Counted from the first letter of the stretch, positions 28,438-38,091 are shown. The stretch is DNA of 64,000 nucleotides from Sphingomonas parva (ex Maeng et al. 2020) (GCF_004564275.1 NZ_SPDV01000017.1:1-64000), one strand, 5' to 3'. Numbers and translations: made by a program. Notes: a model not told the origin generated them from the letters alone.

Positions 28438-29739
28438 TCATCCGCCAAGCGTTCCGAGCATCTCGGCGATGCTGGTGAACTTCTCCCGCGGGCTGCCGCT
28501 GCGCGCCCGTGCCGTCTCCGCCGCCTCGATCTTCTGCCAGTCGCAAAAGGCGACGGGCCTCGCGTCCCGCTCCGCGAGCAGGCGGTCGAGCGCAGCACCG
28601 CCGCCCTTGCCGCTGTCGCCCTGGCCGAGCGTCGCGAAGATCGTCTCGGCCACCTCGAAGCCGTCGGGGCGATTGGTGCCGATGGTGCCGGTCGGCCCCC
28701 GACGCGCCCAGCCCACGCAATAGAGGCCGTCGGCAATCATCCCGTCCCGATTGGCGAAGCGCCCGCCGGCCTCGTCATAGGGAACGCCGTCGATCGGCGG
28801 GGTGCGGTAGCCGATGCAGCTGACCACCAGCCCGCAGGGAATGGCGGTCCGTTCGCCGGTTGGGACCGCACGCAGATCCTCGGCGAGCCGGGTGCGCTCG
28901 ACGACGATCCGCTCGACTCGTCCCTCGCCTTGGACGGCGACCGGCATGGCGAAGAAATCGAACGTGATCGTCTTGTCCTTCTCCGCCGTGCCCGCCGCGA
29001 ACTCCCGAAGGTGGGCCATCGATTTCCTGAGACCCGGCTCGAGCGCGGCGTCGTCGATGTCCGGAGGCAAATCGTCTGGATCGACGCGCGGGGAAGCCGC
29101 TTCGAGATGGCCGAGTTCGCCCAGCTCCTTGGGAGTCATCGCGATCTGGTGCGGCCCGCGGCGGCCTAGAATGCGGATGCGGCGGATCGAGGACTGGTCC
29201 AGCGCCTCGAGGGCGTGGCCGGCGATGTCCGATCCCTCGAACTCGCCGGCCGTCTTGGAGAGGATGCGGGCGACGTCGAGCGCGACGTTGCCGGCCCCGA
29301 TCACCACCGCGGTCTCGCCGTCCAGCGGCGGGTCGAGATCCGCGAAATCGGGATGGCCGTTGTACCAGCCGACGAAGGCCGCGGAGCCGATCACGCCCGG
29401 CAGGTCGCTACCGGGAATGCCGAGCGGGCGGTCGACCGGGGCGCCGGTGGCGAGGATCACCGCGTCGTACATCGACGCGAGCTCGTCGAGCGAAATCTCC
29501 TTTCCGACGACGATGTTCCCGACGAAGCGTACCCGGTCACTGAGCGCGACCTTCTCGTATCGCTTGGAAACCGCCTTGATCGACTGATGGTCGGGCGCGA
29601 CGCCGGAGCGGATCAGGCCATAGGGAACCGGCAGGCGGTCTATGAGGTCGATGCGCACCCCGTCACCGAACTGCTTCTGCAGGCCTTCCGCGCTGTAGAA
29701 GCCGGCCGGTCCGGACCCGATGATCGCTACATGCCGCAT
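28438..29739 (-). CDS. FAD-dependent ferredoxin/adrenodoxin-NADP+ reductase
   Basis: 433 residues from the ATG at 29739 (GGAG upstream). FAD-binding GSGPAGFYSAEGL is at the N-terminus, then PVPYGLIRSGVAPDHQ, typical of the adrenodoxin-reductase/FprA group. The NADP-binding motif GAGNVALDVARIL is followed by RRGPHQIAMTPKEL. Near the end GWARRGPTGTIGTNRPDG matches the C-terminal FAD contact. It moves electrons between NADPH and ferredoxin, supplying cytochrome P450s or Fe-S enzymes. It stands alone between the tRNA gene and the divergent gene at 29841. Confidence 0.9.
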   Translation of the reverse strand: MRHVAIIGSGPAGFYSAEGLQKQFGDGVRIDLIDRLPVPYGLIRSGVAPDHQSIKAVSKRYEKVALSDRVRFVGNIVVGKEISLDELASMYDAVILATGAPVDRPLGIPGSDLPGVIGSAAFVGWYNGHPDFADLDPPLDGETAVVIGAGNVALDVARILSKTAGEFEGSDIAGHALEALDQSSIRRIRILGRRGPHQIAMTPKELGELGHLEAASPRVDPDDLPPDIDDAALEPGLRKSMAHLREFAAGTAEKDKTITFDFFAMPVAVQGEGRVERIVVERTRLAEDLRAVPTGERTAIPCGLVVSCIGYRTPPIDGVPYDEAGGRFANRDGMIADGLYCVGWARRGPTGTIGTNRPDGFEVAETIFATLGQGDSGKGGGAALDRLLAERDARPVAFCDWQKIEAAETARARSGSPREKFTSIAEMLGTLGG

Positions 29740-29840
29740 CCTCCGCTCTCCCCGGCCGTGGTGGGCGGATGCTAACGTCGGCGGGGCGGGAGGCAAGCGC
29801 CGTCATGCCCGGTTCAGGGCCGGCATGCTATTCGAAGCGC

Positions 29841-30212
29841 ATGAAGAAGATCGTTCTTGCCCTCGCCGCCCTTGTCGTGGCGGCGCCGTCGCTCGCCGCG
29901 CCGGGGGCTTCCGGACATCCGTCCGAGGTTCGCCAGGCGAGCATTCCTTTCGTCAATCTTCGCGGCATCCGCGATTTCCGCGCCGAAGGGCGAGATGCCG
30001 TCTACCTGCAGGACCGCGCCCGCAACTGGTATCGCGCCGAGCTCGCCGGTCCGTGCTACGGCCTCCCGTTCGCGCACGCCATCGGTGTGGACACGAGAGG
30101 CGGGAACGGCCTCGACCGGTTCGGCAGCCTGATCGTGGAGGGGAATCGCTGTCCGGTGCTGTCCCTGATCCGCAGCGCCGCCCCCGAGAAGCGGCCCGCC
30201 CGCCAAGGCTGA
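29841..30212 (+). CDS. Small secreted DUF6491-like protein
   Basis: 123 residues. The ATG at 29841 begins a signal peptide (MKKIVLALAALVVAAPSLAA); an upstream in-frame ATG at 29769 would bury it. The mature part has IPFVNLRGIRDFRAEGRDAVYLQDRARNWYRAEL, then a Cys pair (GPCYGLPFA...GNRCPVLSL) and GVDTRGGNGLDRFG, which matches what I recall of DUF6491 periplasmic proteins. The two cysteines may form a disulfide. Function is unknown. It converges on the next gene with 2 bases between stops. Confidence 0.82.
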   Translation: MKKIVLALAALVVAAPSLAAPGASGHPSEVRQASIPFVNLRGIRDFRAEGRDAVYLQDRARNWYRAELAGPCYGLPFAHAIGVDTRGGNGLDRFGSLIVEGNRCPVLSLIRSAAPEKRPARQG

Positions 30213-30214
30213 GT

Positions 30215-30544
30215 TCAGCCGGAGCGGCGGCCGCCGCTCCGGTCCTCCAGCAATTCCGTGCCGTGGCGGCGAAGCAGGCCTTCGATCGTGCTGCCGAAGA
30301 AGGACAGGAACGGCGGCAGCTGCACCTGCACGCGCACGTACGTTTCCTCGACGTCGATCGTGGCGCTGACCTCCTGGCCGAGCGCCACGACCTTGAGGTT
30401 CATCCGCTCGCCCGACCAATGATGCTCGGCCCGCGCGCCGGCAGGCAGGTGACGGTCGAGGCCGCCGATCCCGTTCTGAATGCGGCGGCGCGCTTCGGCC
30501 GCGCCGAGCTTGTGCGGCAGATCGACGGAGATCGGACTTCCCAT
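30215..30544 (-). CDS. Polyhydroxyalkanoic acid system family protein
   Basis: 109 residues from the ATG at 30544 (AGAGGA upstream). The sequence MGSPISVDLPHKLGAAEARRRIQNGIGGL, a central GERMNLKVVALGQEVSATIDVEETYVRVQVQLPPFL and GSTIEGLLRRHG near the end match the small PHA-granule-region family (PF09650). Such proteins are associated with polyhydroxyalkanoate granules or lipid metabolism; the molecular role is unclear. No PHA synthase lies in the window. Confidence 0.85.
   Translation of the reverse strand: MGSPISVDLPHKLGAAEARRRIQNGIGGLDRHLPAGARAEHHWSGERMNLKVVALGQEVSATIDVEETYVRVQVQLPPFLSFFGSTIEGLLRRHGTELLEDRSGGRRSG
30219..30242. repeat. 24-base perfect palindrome at a convergent gene end
   Basis: CCGGAGCGGCGG is followed directly by its reverse complement CCGCCGCTCCGG, in the last codons of the minus-strand gene and just beyond the plus-strand stop. 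It could act as a bidirectional stop structure, but there is no T-run. Confidence 0.5.
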
Positions 30545-30715
30545 GGCTGTTCCTCTTGATCCTGCCGCCCTGCGAGCGGAGCGGCCGAGCCGATGTGGTG
30601 CGTGGAGCACAGTCGCGCAACAATTCCGCGGTGCAGCACGAAAGCGTTTTGCAAGATCAAGGATTTGAGACAGCCTCCCCCGGTCCGCACGACGGATGCA
30701 ACAAGGGGACCGCTT

Positions 30716-33295
30716 ATGACTCTCGTCTCGCGCGCTTCGCTCTTCTCCTCGCTCTCGACCTTAGCCCTGCTTGCCGCGCCCGCCGCGGCTCAGAACCAGG
30801 ATCCTCCTGCCGAGCAGGCCGAGACGACGCAGGCGGACGTCGCGTCCGGAGATGCGATCATCGTCACCGGCACCCGCCGCACCGACCGCACCCTCGCCGA
30901 GAGCCCGGTGCCGATCGACGTCATTGGAGGCGAGGCACTGACCGAGACCGGCTTCACCGAGGTCAACCGGATCCTCAACCAGGTCGTGCCTTCGTTCAAT
31001 TTCCCGCAGCCGTCGATCACCGACGGCACCGACGTGCTGCGCCCGGCAACGCTGCGCGGCCTCTCGCCCGATCAGACCTTGGTGCTGGTCAACGGCAAGC
31101 GCCGTCACCCGTCGGCGCTGCTCAACATCAACGGCTCGGTCGGCCGCGGCTCGGCGGCCGTCGATCTCAACACCATTCCTCCGCTGGCGATCGACCGGAT
31201 CGAGGTGCTGCGCGACGGCGCCTCGTCGCAATACGGCTCCGACGCGATCGCCGGCGTGATCAACGTCCAGCTGCGCCGCCGGCCGGGCGGCCAGTTCCAG
31301 GCGACCTACGGCCGCTATCACACCTCGCTGAAGGACGTTCCGACCGTCACCGGCGTCCAGCTCGGCGCCAATGGCCAGCCGGTGATCGACGCCGACGGCA
31401 ATTTCGTCCTGATCGACAATGGCGAGGACCGGCGGGCGCGTGACGGCGACACGATCACCTCCGCGCTCCATTACGGCTTCGCGGTCGGCAAGACCGGCTA
31501 TCTCAACCTCACCGCCGAATATCGTAACCGCGAGGCGACCAACCGGAGCGGCTACGATCCGCGGCGGCAGTTCCCGACCGTCGGAGGCCTCTCCGATCCG
31601 CGCGAATTCACCTTCGACCGGCTGAACCATCGCTATGGCGATGCGGAGACCCACGACCTCAACCTGTTCTTCAATGCCGGCACCGAGCTCGGCGCGGCGA
31701 TCGAATTCTACACGTTTGGCAGCTACAGCACCCGCGAGGGCGAGAGCGCCGGCTTCTTCCGCCGCGCCAATGACGCGCGGAACCGCAACTTCTCGGCCTC
31801 GACCACGACCTTCGTGCCCTTCTACCCGACGGGCTTCCTGCCGCTGATCACCAGCGACATCGAGGATTATTCGCTGGCCGCCGGCGTGCGCGGCACCGTC
31901 TCGGGCTGGAACTGGGATTTCAGCCACGTCTACGGCCACAACGGATTCGATTTCGGCGTCGCGAACAGCTTCAACACCTCGTTCGGAGCGGCGAGCCAGA
32001 CCCGGTTCGATGCCGGCGGGCTGCGCTTCGGGCAGCACGTCACCAATCTCGACGTCCAGCGCGAGTTCGACGTAGGGGGGCTTCACGAGGTCTCGATCGC
32101 TCTCGGCGCCGAGCATCGGCATGAGAATTTCGACATCGTCGCCGGCGACGTGCAGAGCTATGCCGGCGGGCCGTTCGCCGCCGCGCCGTTCAACGCGCCG
32201 GCCGGCGCCCAGGTCTTCCCCGGCTTCCGTCCGGCCAACGAGGTCGATGCCAAGCGGCATTCATGGGCGGGCTATGCCGAGCTCGATGCCGACATCACCG
32301 AAAATCTGACGGTGCAGGTCGCCGGTCGCTACGAGGATTATTCCGATTTCGGAAGCACCCTGAACGGCAAGATCGCCGCTCGCTTCGCCCCGGTGGAATG
32401 GTTCGCGCTGCGCGGATCGGCCTCCACGGGCTTCCGTGCGCCGTCGCTCCACCAGCAATTCTATTCGACGACCTCGACCAACAACGTCAACGGCGTGCTG
32501 CTCGAGATCGGCACCTTTCCGGTTTCGAGCCCGGTCGCGGTCGCGCTCGGCTCCCAGCCGTTGCAGCCGGAGGAATCGAAGAACTACAGCGTCGGCCTCA
32601 CCCTCACGCCCGGCGAGGGCCTGAACATCACGGCGGACTGGTACCAGGTGAGCATCGACGATCGCATCGTCGTCACCGAGAATCTGCAGGGCGCCGCCGT
32701 GGTCGCCCTGCTTCAGGGCGCCGGCTTCAACAGCATCACCTCGGCCCGCTTCTTCATCAACGGCATCGACACCCGGACGCGCGGCCTCGACATCGTCGGC
32801 ACCTATCGGATCCGCGATACCGGCTTCGGCAACTTCACGCTGACCGCCGGCTACAACCGCAACAAGACGCGGATCACCGATCGTGCCGTGCTGCCGACCC
32901 TTCCCGGCCTGACGCTGTTCGGCCGGGTCGAGTCCCTGCGCATCGAGCAGGGCCAGCCCCGCGACAAGATCAACCTCGGGCTCGACTGGGACAGCGGCAT
33001 CTTCGGCGCCACCGTCCGCACCAACCGCTATGGCGACGTTCTGGTCCCGGCGGCCACCGCGGCCGGTGACGAGACGCTGGAGGCGCGGTGGGTCACCGAT
33101 GCCGAGCTGCGGCTCGAGGGCGGCGAGGGGGTGCAGTTCGCGATCGGCGCCAACAACGTCTTCGACGTCTATCCCAGCCGCGCCTCGGTCGGCGGGGTGT
33201 TCGGCACCAACCCCTATTTCATTCCCTATTCGAGCTTCTCGCCGTTCGGCTTCAATGGCCGCTTCGTCTACGGCCGCATGTCGGTCCGCTTCTGA
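30716..33295 (+). CDS. TonB-dependent outer-membrane receptor
   Basis: 859 residues from the ATG at 30716 (AAGGGGA upstream). A signal peptide (residues 1-26, ending APAAAQ) is followed by a short acidic spacer and a plug domain starting GDAIIVTGTRRTDRTLAESPVPIDVI, with TLRGLSPDQTLVLVNGKRRHPSALLN and VDLNTIPPLAIDRIEVLRDGASSQYGSDAIAGVIN, typical of the TonB box/plug region. The rest forms the 22-strand barrel, with GFRAPSLHQQFYSTTS and a C-terminal aromatic residue (SVRF) as needed for BAM insertion. The substrate is not evident; no regulator, enzyme or N-terminal signalling extension accompanies it, so siderophores, sugars or peptides are all possible. Confidence 0.92.
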   Translation: MTLVSRASLFSSLSTLALLAAPAAAQNQDPPAEQAETTQADVASGDAIIVTGTRRTDRTLAESPVPIDVIGGEALTETGFTEVNRILNQVVPSFNFPQPSITDGTDVLRPATLRGLSPDQTLVLVNGKRRHPSALLNINGSVGRGSAAVDLNTIPPLAIDRIEVLRDGASSQYGSDAIAGVINVQLRRRPGGQFQATYGRYHTSLKDVPTVTGVQLGANGQPVIDADGNFVLIDNGEDRRARDGDTITSALHYGFAVGKTGYLNLTAEYRNREATNRSGYDPRRQFPTVGGLSDPREFTFDRLNHRYGDAETHDLNLFFNAGTELGAAIEFYTFGSYSTREGESAGFFRRANDARNRNFSASTTTFVPFYPTGFLPLITSDIEDYSLAAGVRGTVSGWNWDFSHVYGHNGFDFGVANSFNTSFGAASQTRFDAGGLRFGQHVTNLDVQREFDVGGLHEVSIALGAEHRHENFDIVAGDVQSYAGGPFAAAPFNAPAGAQVFPGFRPANEVDAKRHSWAGYAELDADITENLTVQVAGRYEDYSDFGSTLNGKIAARFAPVEWFALRGSASTGFRAPSLHQQFYSTTSTNNVNGVLLEIGTFPVSSPVAVALGSQPLQPEESKNYSVGLTLTPGEGLNITADWYQVSIDDRIVVTENLQGAAVVALLQGAGFNSITSARFFINGIDTRTRGLDIVGTYRIRDTGFGNFTLTAGYNRNKTRITDRAVLPTLPGLTLFGRVESLRIEQGQPRDKINLGLDWDSGIFGATVRTNRYGDVLVPAATAAGDETLEARWVTDAELRLEGGEGVQFAIGANNVFDVYPSRASVGGVFGTNPYFIPYSSFSPFGFNGRFVYGRMSVRF

Positions 33296-33378
33296 GCGAG
33301 GCGGCGGCCCCGTGCCGCCGCCGACCTCCTGTGCGGGGCCATGTTTTCACGCGGTTACGGTAAATCCCCGCATCGCGC

Positions 33379-33394
33379 TTAAGGCGGCGCTAAC
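33379..33394 (+). promoter_or_regulatory. Possible CtrA-like site upstream of the Tad-like genes
   Basis: TTAA-N7-CTAAC differs by one base from the alphaproteobacterial CtrA consensus TTAA-N7-TTAAC and lies about 85 bases upstream of the first Tad-like gene. One near-match in GC-rich DNA is weak evidence. Confidence 0.3.
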
Positions 33395-33479
33395 CATGAG
33401 GCTCAACCTCACCGCAATCTTCGGGGCCTAGTGCCTTTGGGTTGGAAGGGCGCGCAGCGTCCCGGTGAGGACAGAGCTC

Positions 33480-34772
33480 ATGAAGGCGTGGGAACGGCTT
33501 GGAAGCCTTCTTCGGAGCGACCGCGGCAACGTGCTGTTGATCGGCGCCGCTGCGATGCCGCTGCTGATGGCTTCGGCAGGACTGGCGATCGACTCGATCC
33601 AGCTCTCATTCTGGAAGAGGCAATTGCAGCGCGCGGCAGATTCCGGTGCGATCGCGGGCGCTCATGCGCTTGCGCAGGACGCTCCCGCCGACACGGCGCT
33701 TTCGAACGACCTTGACGAGCATCTTCAGCTGGATCTCGAGTTGAACGAGAAGCCGGTGCTCAAGAGCCACCGGATCGAGGACGGCAGTTTCGCCGGCAAC
33801 ACCTTCTCCCCGTTGAAATGCGGTGCTCGCGGCGTCCCCAATTGCTGGCAGGCGGCGCGCGTCACCCTGGTCAGCGAGCGGACGGTGCCGTTCATGAGCA
33901 TGTTCACCCGGAGCAGTTCGACGCTCAGGGCCGAGGGGACGGCGGCGCTCGTCGGCAACGGCCAGTTCTGCATGGTTTCCCTCTACAATGGCACCGATCC
34001 CGGAATCATCGCCCGCGGCAATCCGGACCTCACGCTCGGCTGCGGGATTGCCACCAACTCGCGCGGCACTAACGCCGTGGACGTCGGGGGTGCGGCTTCC
34101 GTCACGGCCAACCCGGTGGCGGCGGTCGGCGGCATCACCGGCGGCCGCTGGTTCAAGGGCAACACGACCCTTCAGCCCTACGGTTCACCGGTCAAGGATC
34201 CGTTCGCCAAGGTCCCGAACCCAACGGTTCCGTCGACTTGTAGCACCGCCCCGCTCGTGGTGCCCAACGGCGTGACGAAGACGATCGAACAGGGCGAGCA
34301 GAATTGCTTCGCCGGTGCCGACATCAAGGGCACGCTGATCATCAAGTCGGACAAGTTCTACGTCAATAACGCGACCCTCGACATCAAGGGGAGCGTGACG
34401 GGCCAGAATACGACGCTGATGCTGATGGGAACTGAGAGCGGCTGGACCCAGAACGGTGGCGGCAAGTTGACCCTGACAGCGCCCAACAGCGGGGATTACA
34501 AGGGCATTGTCGTGTTCCGGGATCGCAATGCCGGAAATACCGCCGGCAAGGAGATCAAGCTCAACGGCGGCGCCGACCTGAATCTCACCGGCGCCGTATA
34601 TGGCCCGAGCACCGACTTCTGGATCGGCGGCAACACCGACATCAGCTCCAATTGCATCCAGCTCGTCGGACGCAAGCTCGAGTTCAAGGGCGGTGGCAAC
34701 ATCCAGAACAATTGCCCGGCGAATAGCGGGGCCAGCGCCTTTCAAATGACCGTCGTCCGGCTGGTCGACTGA
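33480..34772 (+). CDS. TadG-related pilus assembly protein
   Basis: 430 residues. The ATG at 33480 is preferred over the GTG at 33465 (GAGG lies about 9 bases before). Residues 17-45 (SDRGNVLLIGAAAMPLLMASAGLAIDS) form the N-terminal membrane anchor with the RGN motif of Tad/TadG proteins, followed by QLSFWKRQLQRAADSGAIAGAHALAQ. The rest is extracytoplasmic and beta-rich, with paired cysteines (KCGARGVPNCW, CSTAPL...NCFAG, NCIQL...NNCPAN). TadG proteins help anchor or secrete Flp pili. Its stop overlaps the next ATG. Flp pilin, CpaA-F and RcpA genes are not in the window. Confidence 0.85.
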   Translation: MKAWERLGSLLRSDRGNVLLIGAAAMPLLMASAGLAIDSIQLSFWKRQLQRAADSGAIAGAHALAQDAPADTALSNDLDEHLQLDLELNEKPVLKSHRIEDGSFAGNTFSPLKCGARGVPNCWQAARVTLVSERTVPFMSMFTRSSSTLRAEGTAALVGNGQFCMVSLYNGTDPGIIARGNPDLTLGCGIATNSRGTNAVDVGGAASVTANPVAAVGGITGGRWFKGNTTLQPYGSPVKDPFAKVPNPTVPSTCSTAPLVVPNGVTKTIEQGEQNCFAGADIKGTLIIKSDKFYVNNATLDIKGSVTGQNTTLMLMGTESGWTQNGGGKLTLTAPNSGDYKGIVVFRDRNAGNTAGKEIKLNGGADLNLTGAVYGPSTDFWIGGNTDISSNCIQLVGRKLEFKGGGNIQNNCPANSGASAFQMTVVRLVD

Positions 34773-35311
34773 TGGAGCGTCCAGTGAACGCATCATTCCT
34801 CCGTCGCCTGCGTGGCGATCAGCGCGGCACCAGCGTGATCGAGCTCGCGATCATCGCTCCGGTTCTGTCACTGGTCACAATGGGCATCATCGATCTCAGC
34901 ACCGGCTATTCACGCCGACTTGAGCTTACCGAGGCGGTGGACCGCACGATCGAACGTATCTCGGCGGGCGATTTCGCCATTCCAGGCGATGCGACCGGCC
35001 CCAATTACGACGCCTTTGTCGCTGACGCGGCGGCGGCGGCGAAGGTGCCCGAGGAGGCGGTCAGCGTCTCGGCCTGGCGCGAATGCGACGGGATCGAGCA
35101 ATCCGATTTCGAAGGCACGTGTCCCAAGAAGACTAAGGCCGGCTGCGAAGTCGAGACTCCGCCGGACAATCTCGACTGCTTCCAGATCACGGCGCGCTAC
35201 ATCCAGGTCAGCATCGACTCGGCGTTCAAGCCGATGTTCACCTCGATCTTTGCGCCGGGTCCGAACGGAGCCTATCCGCTCCATGTTGAAGCCGCAGTGA
35301 GGATCCAGTGA
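34772..35311 (+). CDS. TadE-like pseudopilin
   Basis: 179 residues; the ATG overlaps the upstream TGA by one base. A charged N-terminus (RRLRGDQRGTSVIELAIIAPVLSLVTMGIIDLSTG) carries the RG-S-x-IE-x-A-x-x-x-P pattern of TadE prepilin-like proteins, which are cut by a prepilin peptidase (TadV/CpaA). Four cysteines sit in the middle (RECDGIEQSDFEGTC, GCEVET, LDCFQI). The C-terminal region is beta-rich. It overlaps the next gene by 4 bases (GTGA), so all three are one operon. Confidence 0.85.
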   Translation: MERPVNASFLRRLRGDQRGTSVIELAIIAPVLSLVTMGIIDLSTGYSRRLELTEAVDRTIERISAGDFAIPGDATGPNYDAFVADAAAAAKVPEEAVSVSAWRECDGIEQSDFEGTCPKKTKAGCEVETPPDNLDCFQITARYIQVSIDSAFKPMFTSIFAPGPNGAYPLHVEAAVRIQ

Positions 35312-36072
35312 GGCTGCGCCGCCCGTTCCGCAACGAGCGCGGCGCCGGCGCCGTCGAGTTCGCCCTCGCCGCACCGGTGTTCCTCGGCATGATCATCGGC
35401 GTGTCGCAGCTCGGAGTCCTCTATTTCGCCAATGCCGGCGTCAAGCACGCGGTCGACGAGGGCGCCCGCCGGGCCGCCATCTTCCGCCTGGAGACCGACG
35501 CCGAGCGGGAGGCCGCCGTGCTCGCGACGCTCCGCAAGGCGGCGATCGGCACCAAGGGCGTGCTCACTCCCGCGATCTCGAAGACATCTGACAACGGCCT
35601 TCCCGTCCTCGACATCGGCGTCAGCTATCGCGTGCCGCTGAACTTCATCTTCTTCGAAACTCCTCCGGTTACCCTGAACTACACCCGTCGAGTCTATCTC
35701 CAGACAGACGGCTCCGGATCGGGGGCGACGAGCACGTCCAGCTCGACCGGAGGTGCCAGCACAACAAGTTCGGCCGGCGGCACAACCAGCTCCACCGGTG
35801 GGACGACGTCGACCTCCTCGTCCACCACCAGCTCGACAGGCGGGACGACGAGCTCGACCGGCGGCACCACAACGACAACGACCAGCTCGACCGGAGGGAC
35901 CACGACCTCGACGACGAGCTCCACCGGGGGAACGACCAGCGCGTCGACGACCAGTTCGACTGGAGGCACGACCACGCCTCCCGGAAACGGTAACGGGAAT
36001 GGCAACGGTAATGCCAGCAGTTCCGGCAACGGCAACAACGGCAACGGCGCCTGCAAGAAGAACTGCAAGTAG
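35308..36072 (+). CDS. TadE-like protein with a Ser/Thr/Gly-rich tail
   Basis: 254 residues from a GTG overlapping the previous stop. Residues 8-40 (RNERGAGAVEFALAAPVFLG) are the TadE signal, with Glu in the prepilin position. After a globular part to about residue 133 comes a low-complexity tail of roughly 120 residues: repeats of TSSTGGTT type, then GNGNGNGNAS and a final CKKNCK. Ordinary TadE proteins stop near 140-180 residues, so the tail is an extra. It may act as a flexible, glycosylatable or wall-spanning stalk, which is inference. Confidence 0.85.
   Translation: MRLRRPFRNERGAGAVEFALAAPVFLGMIIGVSQLGVLYFANAGVKHAVDEGARRAAIFRLETDAEREAAVLATLRKAAIGTKGVLTPAISKTSDNGLPVLDIGVSYRVPLNFIFFETPPVTLNYTRRVYLQTDGSGSGATSTSSSTGGASTTSSAGGTTSSTGGTTSTSSSTTSSTGGTTSSTGGTTTTTTSSTGGTTTSTTSSTGGTTSASTTSSTGGTTTPPGNGNGNGNGNASSSGNGNNGNGACKKNCK
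35720..36000 (+). repeat. Degenerate tandem repeats coding the Ser/Thr/Gly tail
   Basis: About 280 bases of imperfect repeats built on AGCTCGACCGG and ACGACG-type words, coding (S/T)SSTGGT units. The repeats vary in length and spelling, the usual state of a slippage-prone array. Confidence 0.75.
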
Positions 36073-36124
36073 CCGTTGGGGAGCGTAACGGCCTGCCCGC
36101 AACCGGGTCGATACAACGACGGCG

Positions 36125-36976
36125 TCAGAGCGCCCCGAAGCGGCCCGCCTGATAATCGTGGATCGCCTGCACGATCTCCTCGCGGCTGTTCATCACGAAC
36201 GGACCGTGGGAGACGATCGGTTCTCCGAATGGAGCGCCGTGGCCGAACAGGATCGTCGCGGGCTGCGGCGCGACCATCGAGACGCTGTCGCCGTCGTCGT
36301 TGATCTCGGCGAGGTGATGGCACGGGACCCTGGTGCCGCCGACGCTCGCTTCGCCGGAAACCAGATAAAGGAAGATCGTGCGCCCGGGTGCCACCGGAAA
36401 ATCGAGGCCGCCGCCGGCGTCCAGCCTGATCAGGCTCATTCGCACGTCGGCGATGGGGCTGATCGGCCCGGCCGCGCCCTCCCAGCTGTCGGAAATCAGC
36501 GCGATCGAGCCGCCGTCGAACGCGACCGACGGAATGTCCGCCGCTTCGAGGCCGATATAGGCCGGGGCGGTCATCTTCAGCCGCGCCGGGAGGTTCACCC
36601 AGAGCTGCAGGATCTCGAGCGGGCCGCCGGCGCGCTTGAAGCTCTGCGGGGAGAGCTCGGCGTGGACGAGACCACGGCCGGCGGTCATCCATTGCACGCC
36701 GCCGGCATGGATGACGCTCTCGTGTCCGCCGCTGTCGAGGTGCGAGAGTTCGCCTTCGAGGATGAAGGTCACCGTCTCGAAGCCGCGATGCGGATGGGGG
36801 CCGAACGGCAGGCCTCCGTTGTTCGGCGGATAGACCTGCGGCCCATGATGGTTGAGGAACAGGAACGGGTCGAGGTCCGCTATGGCCGGGCCGGGAAGCG
36901 GCCGCCGGGTCACCAGATCGCCGATATCGTCGCGAAACGCCGCGTGGAGACGGCGGACGGTGCGGCGCGCCGTCAC
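36125..36976 (-). CDS. Pirin family protein
   Basis: 283 residues. A bicupin of the pirin family with the metal-binding strand [21 protein letters not shown] and, 40 residues on, [21 protein letters not shown]; the His and Glu residues of the first cupin are present. The C-terminal cupin ([21 protein letters not shown]) is also typical. Pirins are iron-containing proteins; some act as quercetinases, others as redox-sensitive regulators. Its start overlaps the stop-side of mnmA by 4 bases (ATGA), so it is co-transcribed downstream of mnmA. Confidence 0.92.
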   Translation of the reverse strand: MTARRTVRRLHAAFRDDIGDLVTRRPLPGPAIADLDPFLFLNHHGPQVYPPNNGGLPFGPHPHRGFETVTFILEGELSHLDSGGHESVIHAGGVQWMTAGRGLVHAELSPQSFKRAGGPLEILQLWVNLPARLKMTAPAYIGLEAADIPSVAFDGGSIALISDSWEGAAGPISPIADVRMSLIRLDAGGGLDFPVAPGRTIFLYLVSGEASVGGTRVPCHHLAEINDDGDSVSMVAPQPATILFGHGAPFGEPIVSHGPFVMNSREEIVQAIHDYQAGRFGAL

Positions 36977-38091
36977 GCCGCCTCCAGCTCCGCCGCCGCC
37001 GTTTCCTCGATCCAGCCGCCGCCGAGCACCCGCTCGCCCTCGTAAAGCACCGCCGCCTGGCCGGGGGCGACGCCATATTCGGGCGTATCGAAATGGATGC
37101 TGCCGCCGTCGCTGCCCGGCTCGAACCGCGCCGGCGCCGGCCGCGCCATCGAGCGCACCTTGGCCGAGAGACCGTCGCGCTGGTCCTCGCCGAGCCAGTT
37201 GAGGCCGGAGAGGCGGGCAGTGCGCACCGCCAGCGCGCTTTTCGGTCCCACGACCACGCGCCGCGCCTCAGCGTCGATCCGGACGACGTAGAGCGGCTCC
37301 TTCTGGCCGCCGATTTCCAGCCCGCGACGTTGACCGACGGTGAAGTGGATCAGGCCACGATGGCGGCCGAGCACCCGGCCGTCACGGTCGACGATCTCGC
37401 CTTCCTCGGCCGCCTCCGGGCGCACCTTCTTGACCACCGCGGCATAGTCACCGCCGGGAACGAAACAGATGTCCTGGCTGTCCGGCTTGTCGGCCACGAC
37501 GAGGCCGAGATCGCGGGCGAGCTCGCGAACCAGCGGCTTCGGCAGGTCGCCCAGCGGGAAGCGCAGATAATCGAGCTGCGCCCGCGTCGTCGCGAACAGG
37601 AAATAGCTCTGGTCGCGGGCCGGATCGGCGGCGCGGTGCAGCTCTGGCCCGTTCGCGCCCAGGACGCGGCGAACGTAATGGCCGGTCGCGAGGCAATCTG
37701 CGCCGAGATCCCGGGCGAGGCCGAGCAGGTCGGTGAACTTCACGCCCTGGTTGCACGACACGCAGGGGATCGGCGTGCGGCCTCTCATATATTCGTCGGC
37801 GAAGCGCTCGATCACGCTGCCGCGGAAGGCGCTCTCGTAATCGAAGACGTAATGGGCGATGCCCAGCCGGTCGGCGACGGTCTTGGCGTCGTATATGTCC
37901 TGGCCGGCGCAGCAGGTCTTGGTGCGGCCGATCGCCTCACCATGGTCGTAGAGCTGGAGGGTCACGCCGATCACCTCGGCGCCGCTGCGCGCGGCGAGCG
38001 CGGCGACGACCGAGCTGTCGACCCCGCCGGACATGGCGACGACGATGCGCGCGCCCTGTGCGGGCCTTCCGAGCTGAAAATCCACCTGCAT
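36973..38091 (-). CDS. mnmA: tRNA 2-thiouridine(34) synthase MnmA
   Basis: 372 residues. ATP-pyrophosphatase loop SGGVDSS is at residues 21-27; the first catalytic Cys is in [13 protein letters not shown] and the second in [20 protein letters not shown] and [15 protein letters not shown] are family landmarks. MnmA adenylates U34 of tRNA-Lys, -Glu and -Gln and transfers sulfur to give 2-thiouridine. The length is usual for the family. It is the first gene of a unit with pirin and is divergent from the small gene at 38181, with about 90 bases between starts. Confidence 0.95.
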   Translation of the reverse strand: MQVDFQLGRPAQGARIVVAMSGGVDSSVVAALAARSGAEVIGVTLQLYDHGEAIGRTKTCCAGQDIYDAKTVADRLGIAHYVFDYESAFRGSVIERFADEYMRGRTPIPCVSCNQGVKFTDLLGLARDLGADCLATGHYVRRVLGANGPELHRAADPARDQSYFLFATTRAQLDYLRFPLGDLPKPLVRELARDLGLVVADKPDSQDICFVPGGDYAAVVKKVRPEAAEEGEIVDRDGRVLGRHRGLIHFTVGQRRGLEIGGQKEPLYVVRIDAEARRVVVGPKSALAVRTARLSGLNWLGEDQRDGLSAKVRSMARPAPARFEPGSDGGSIHFDTPEYGVAPGQAAVLYEGERVLGGGWIEETAAAELEAA

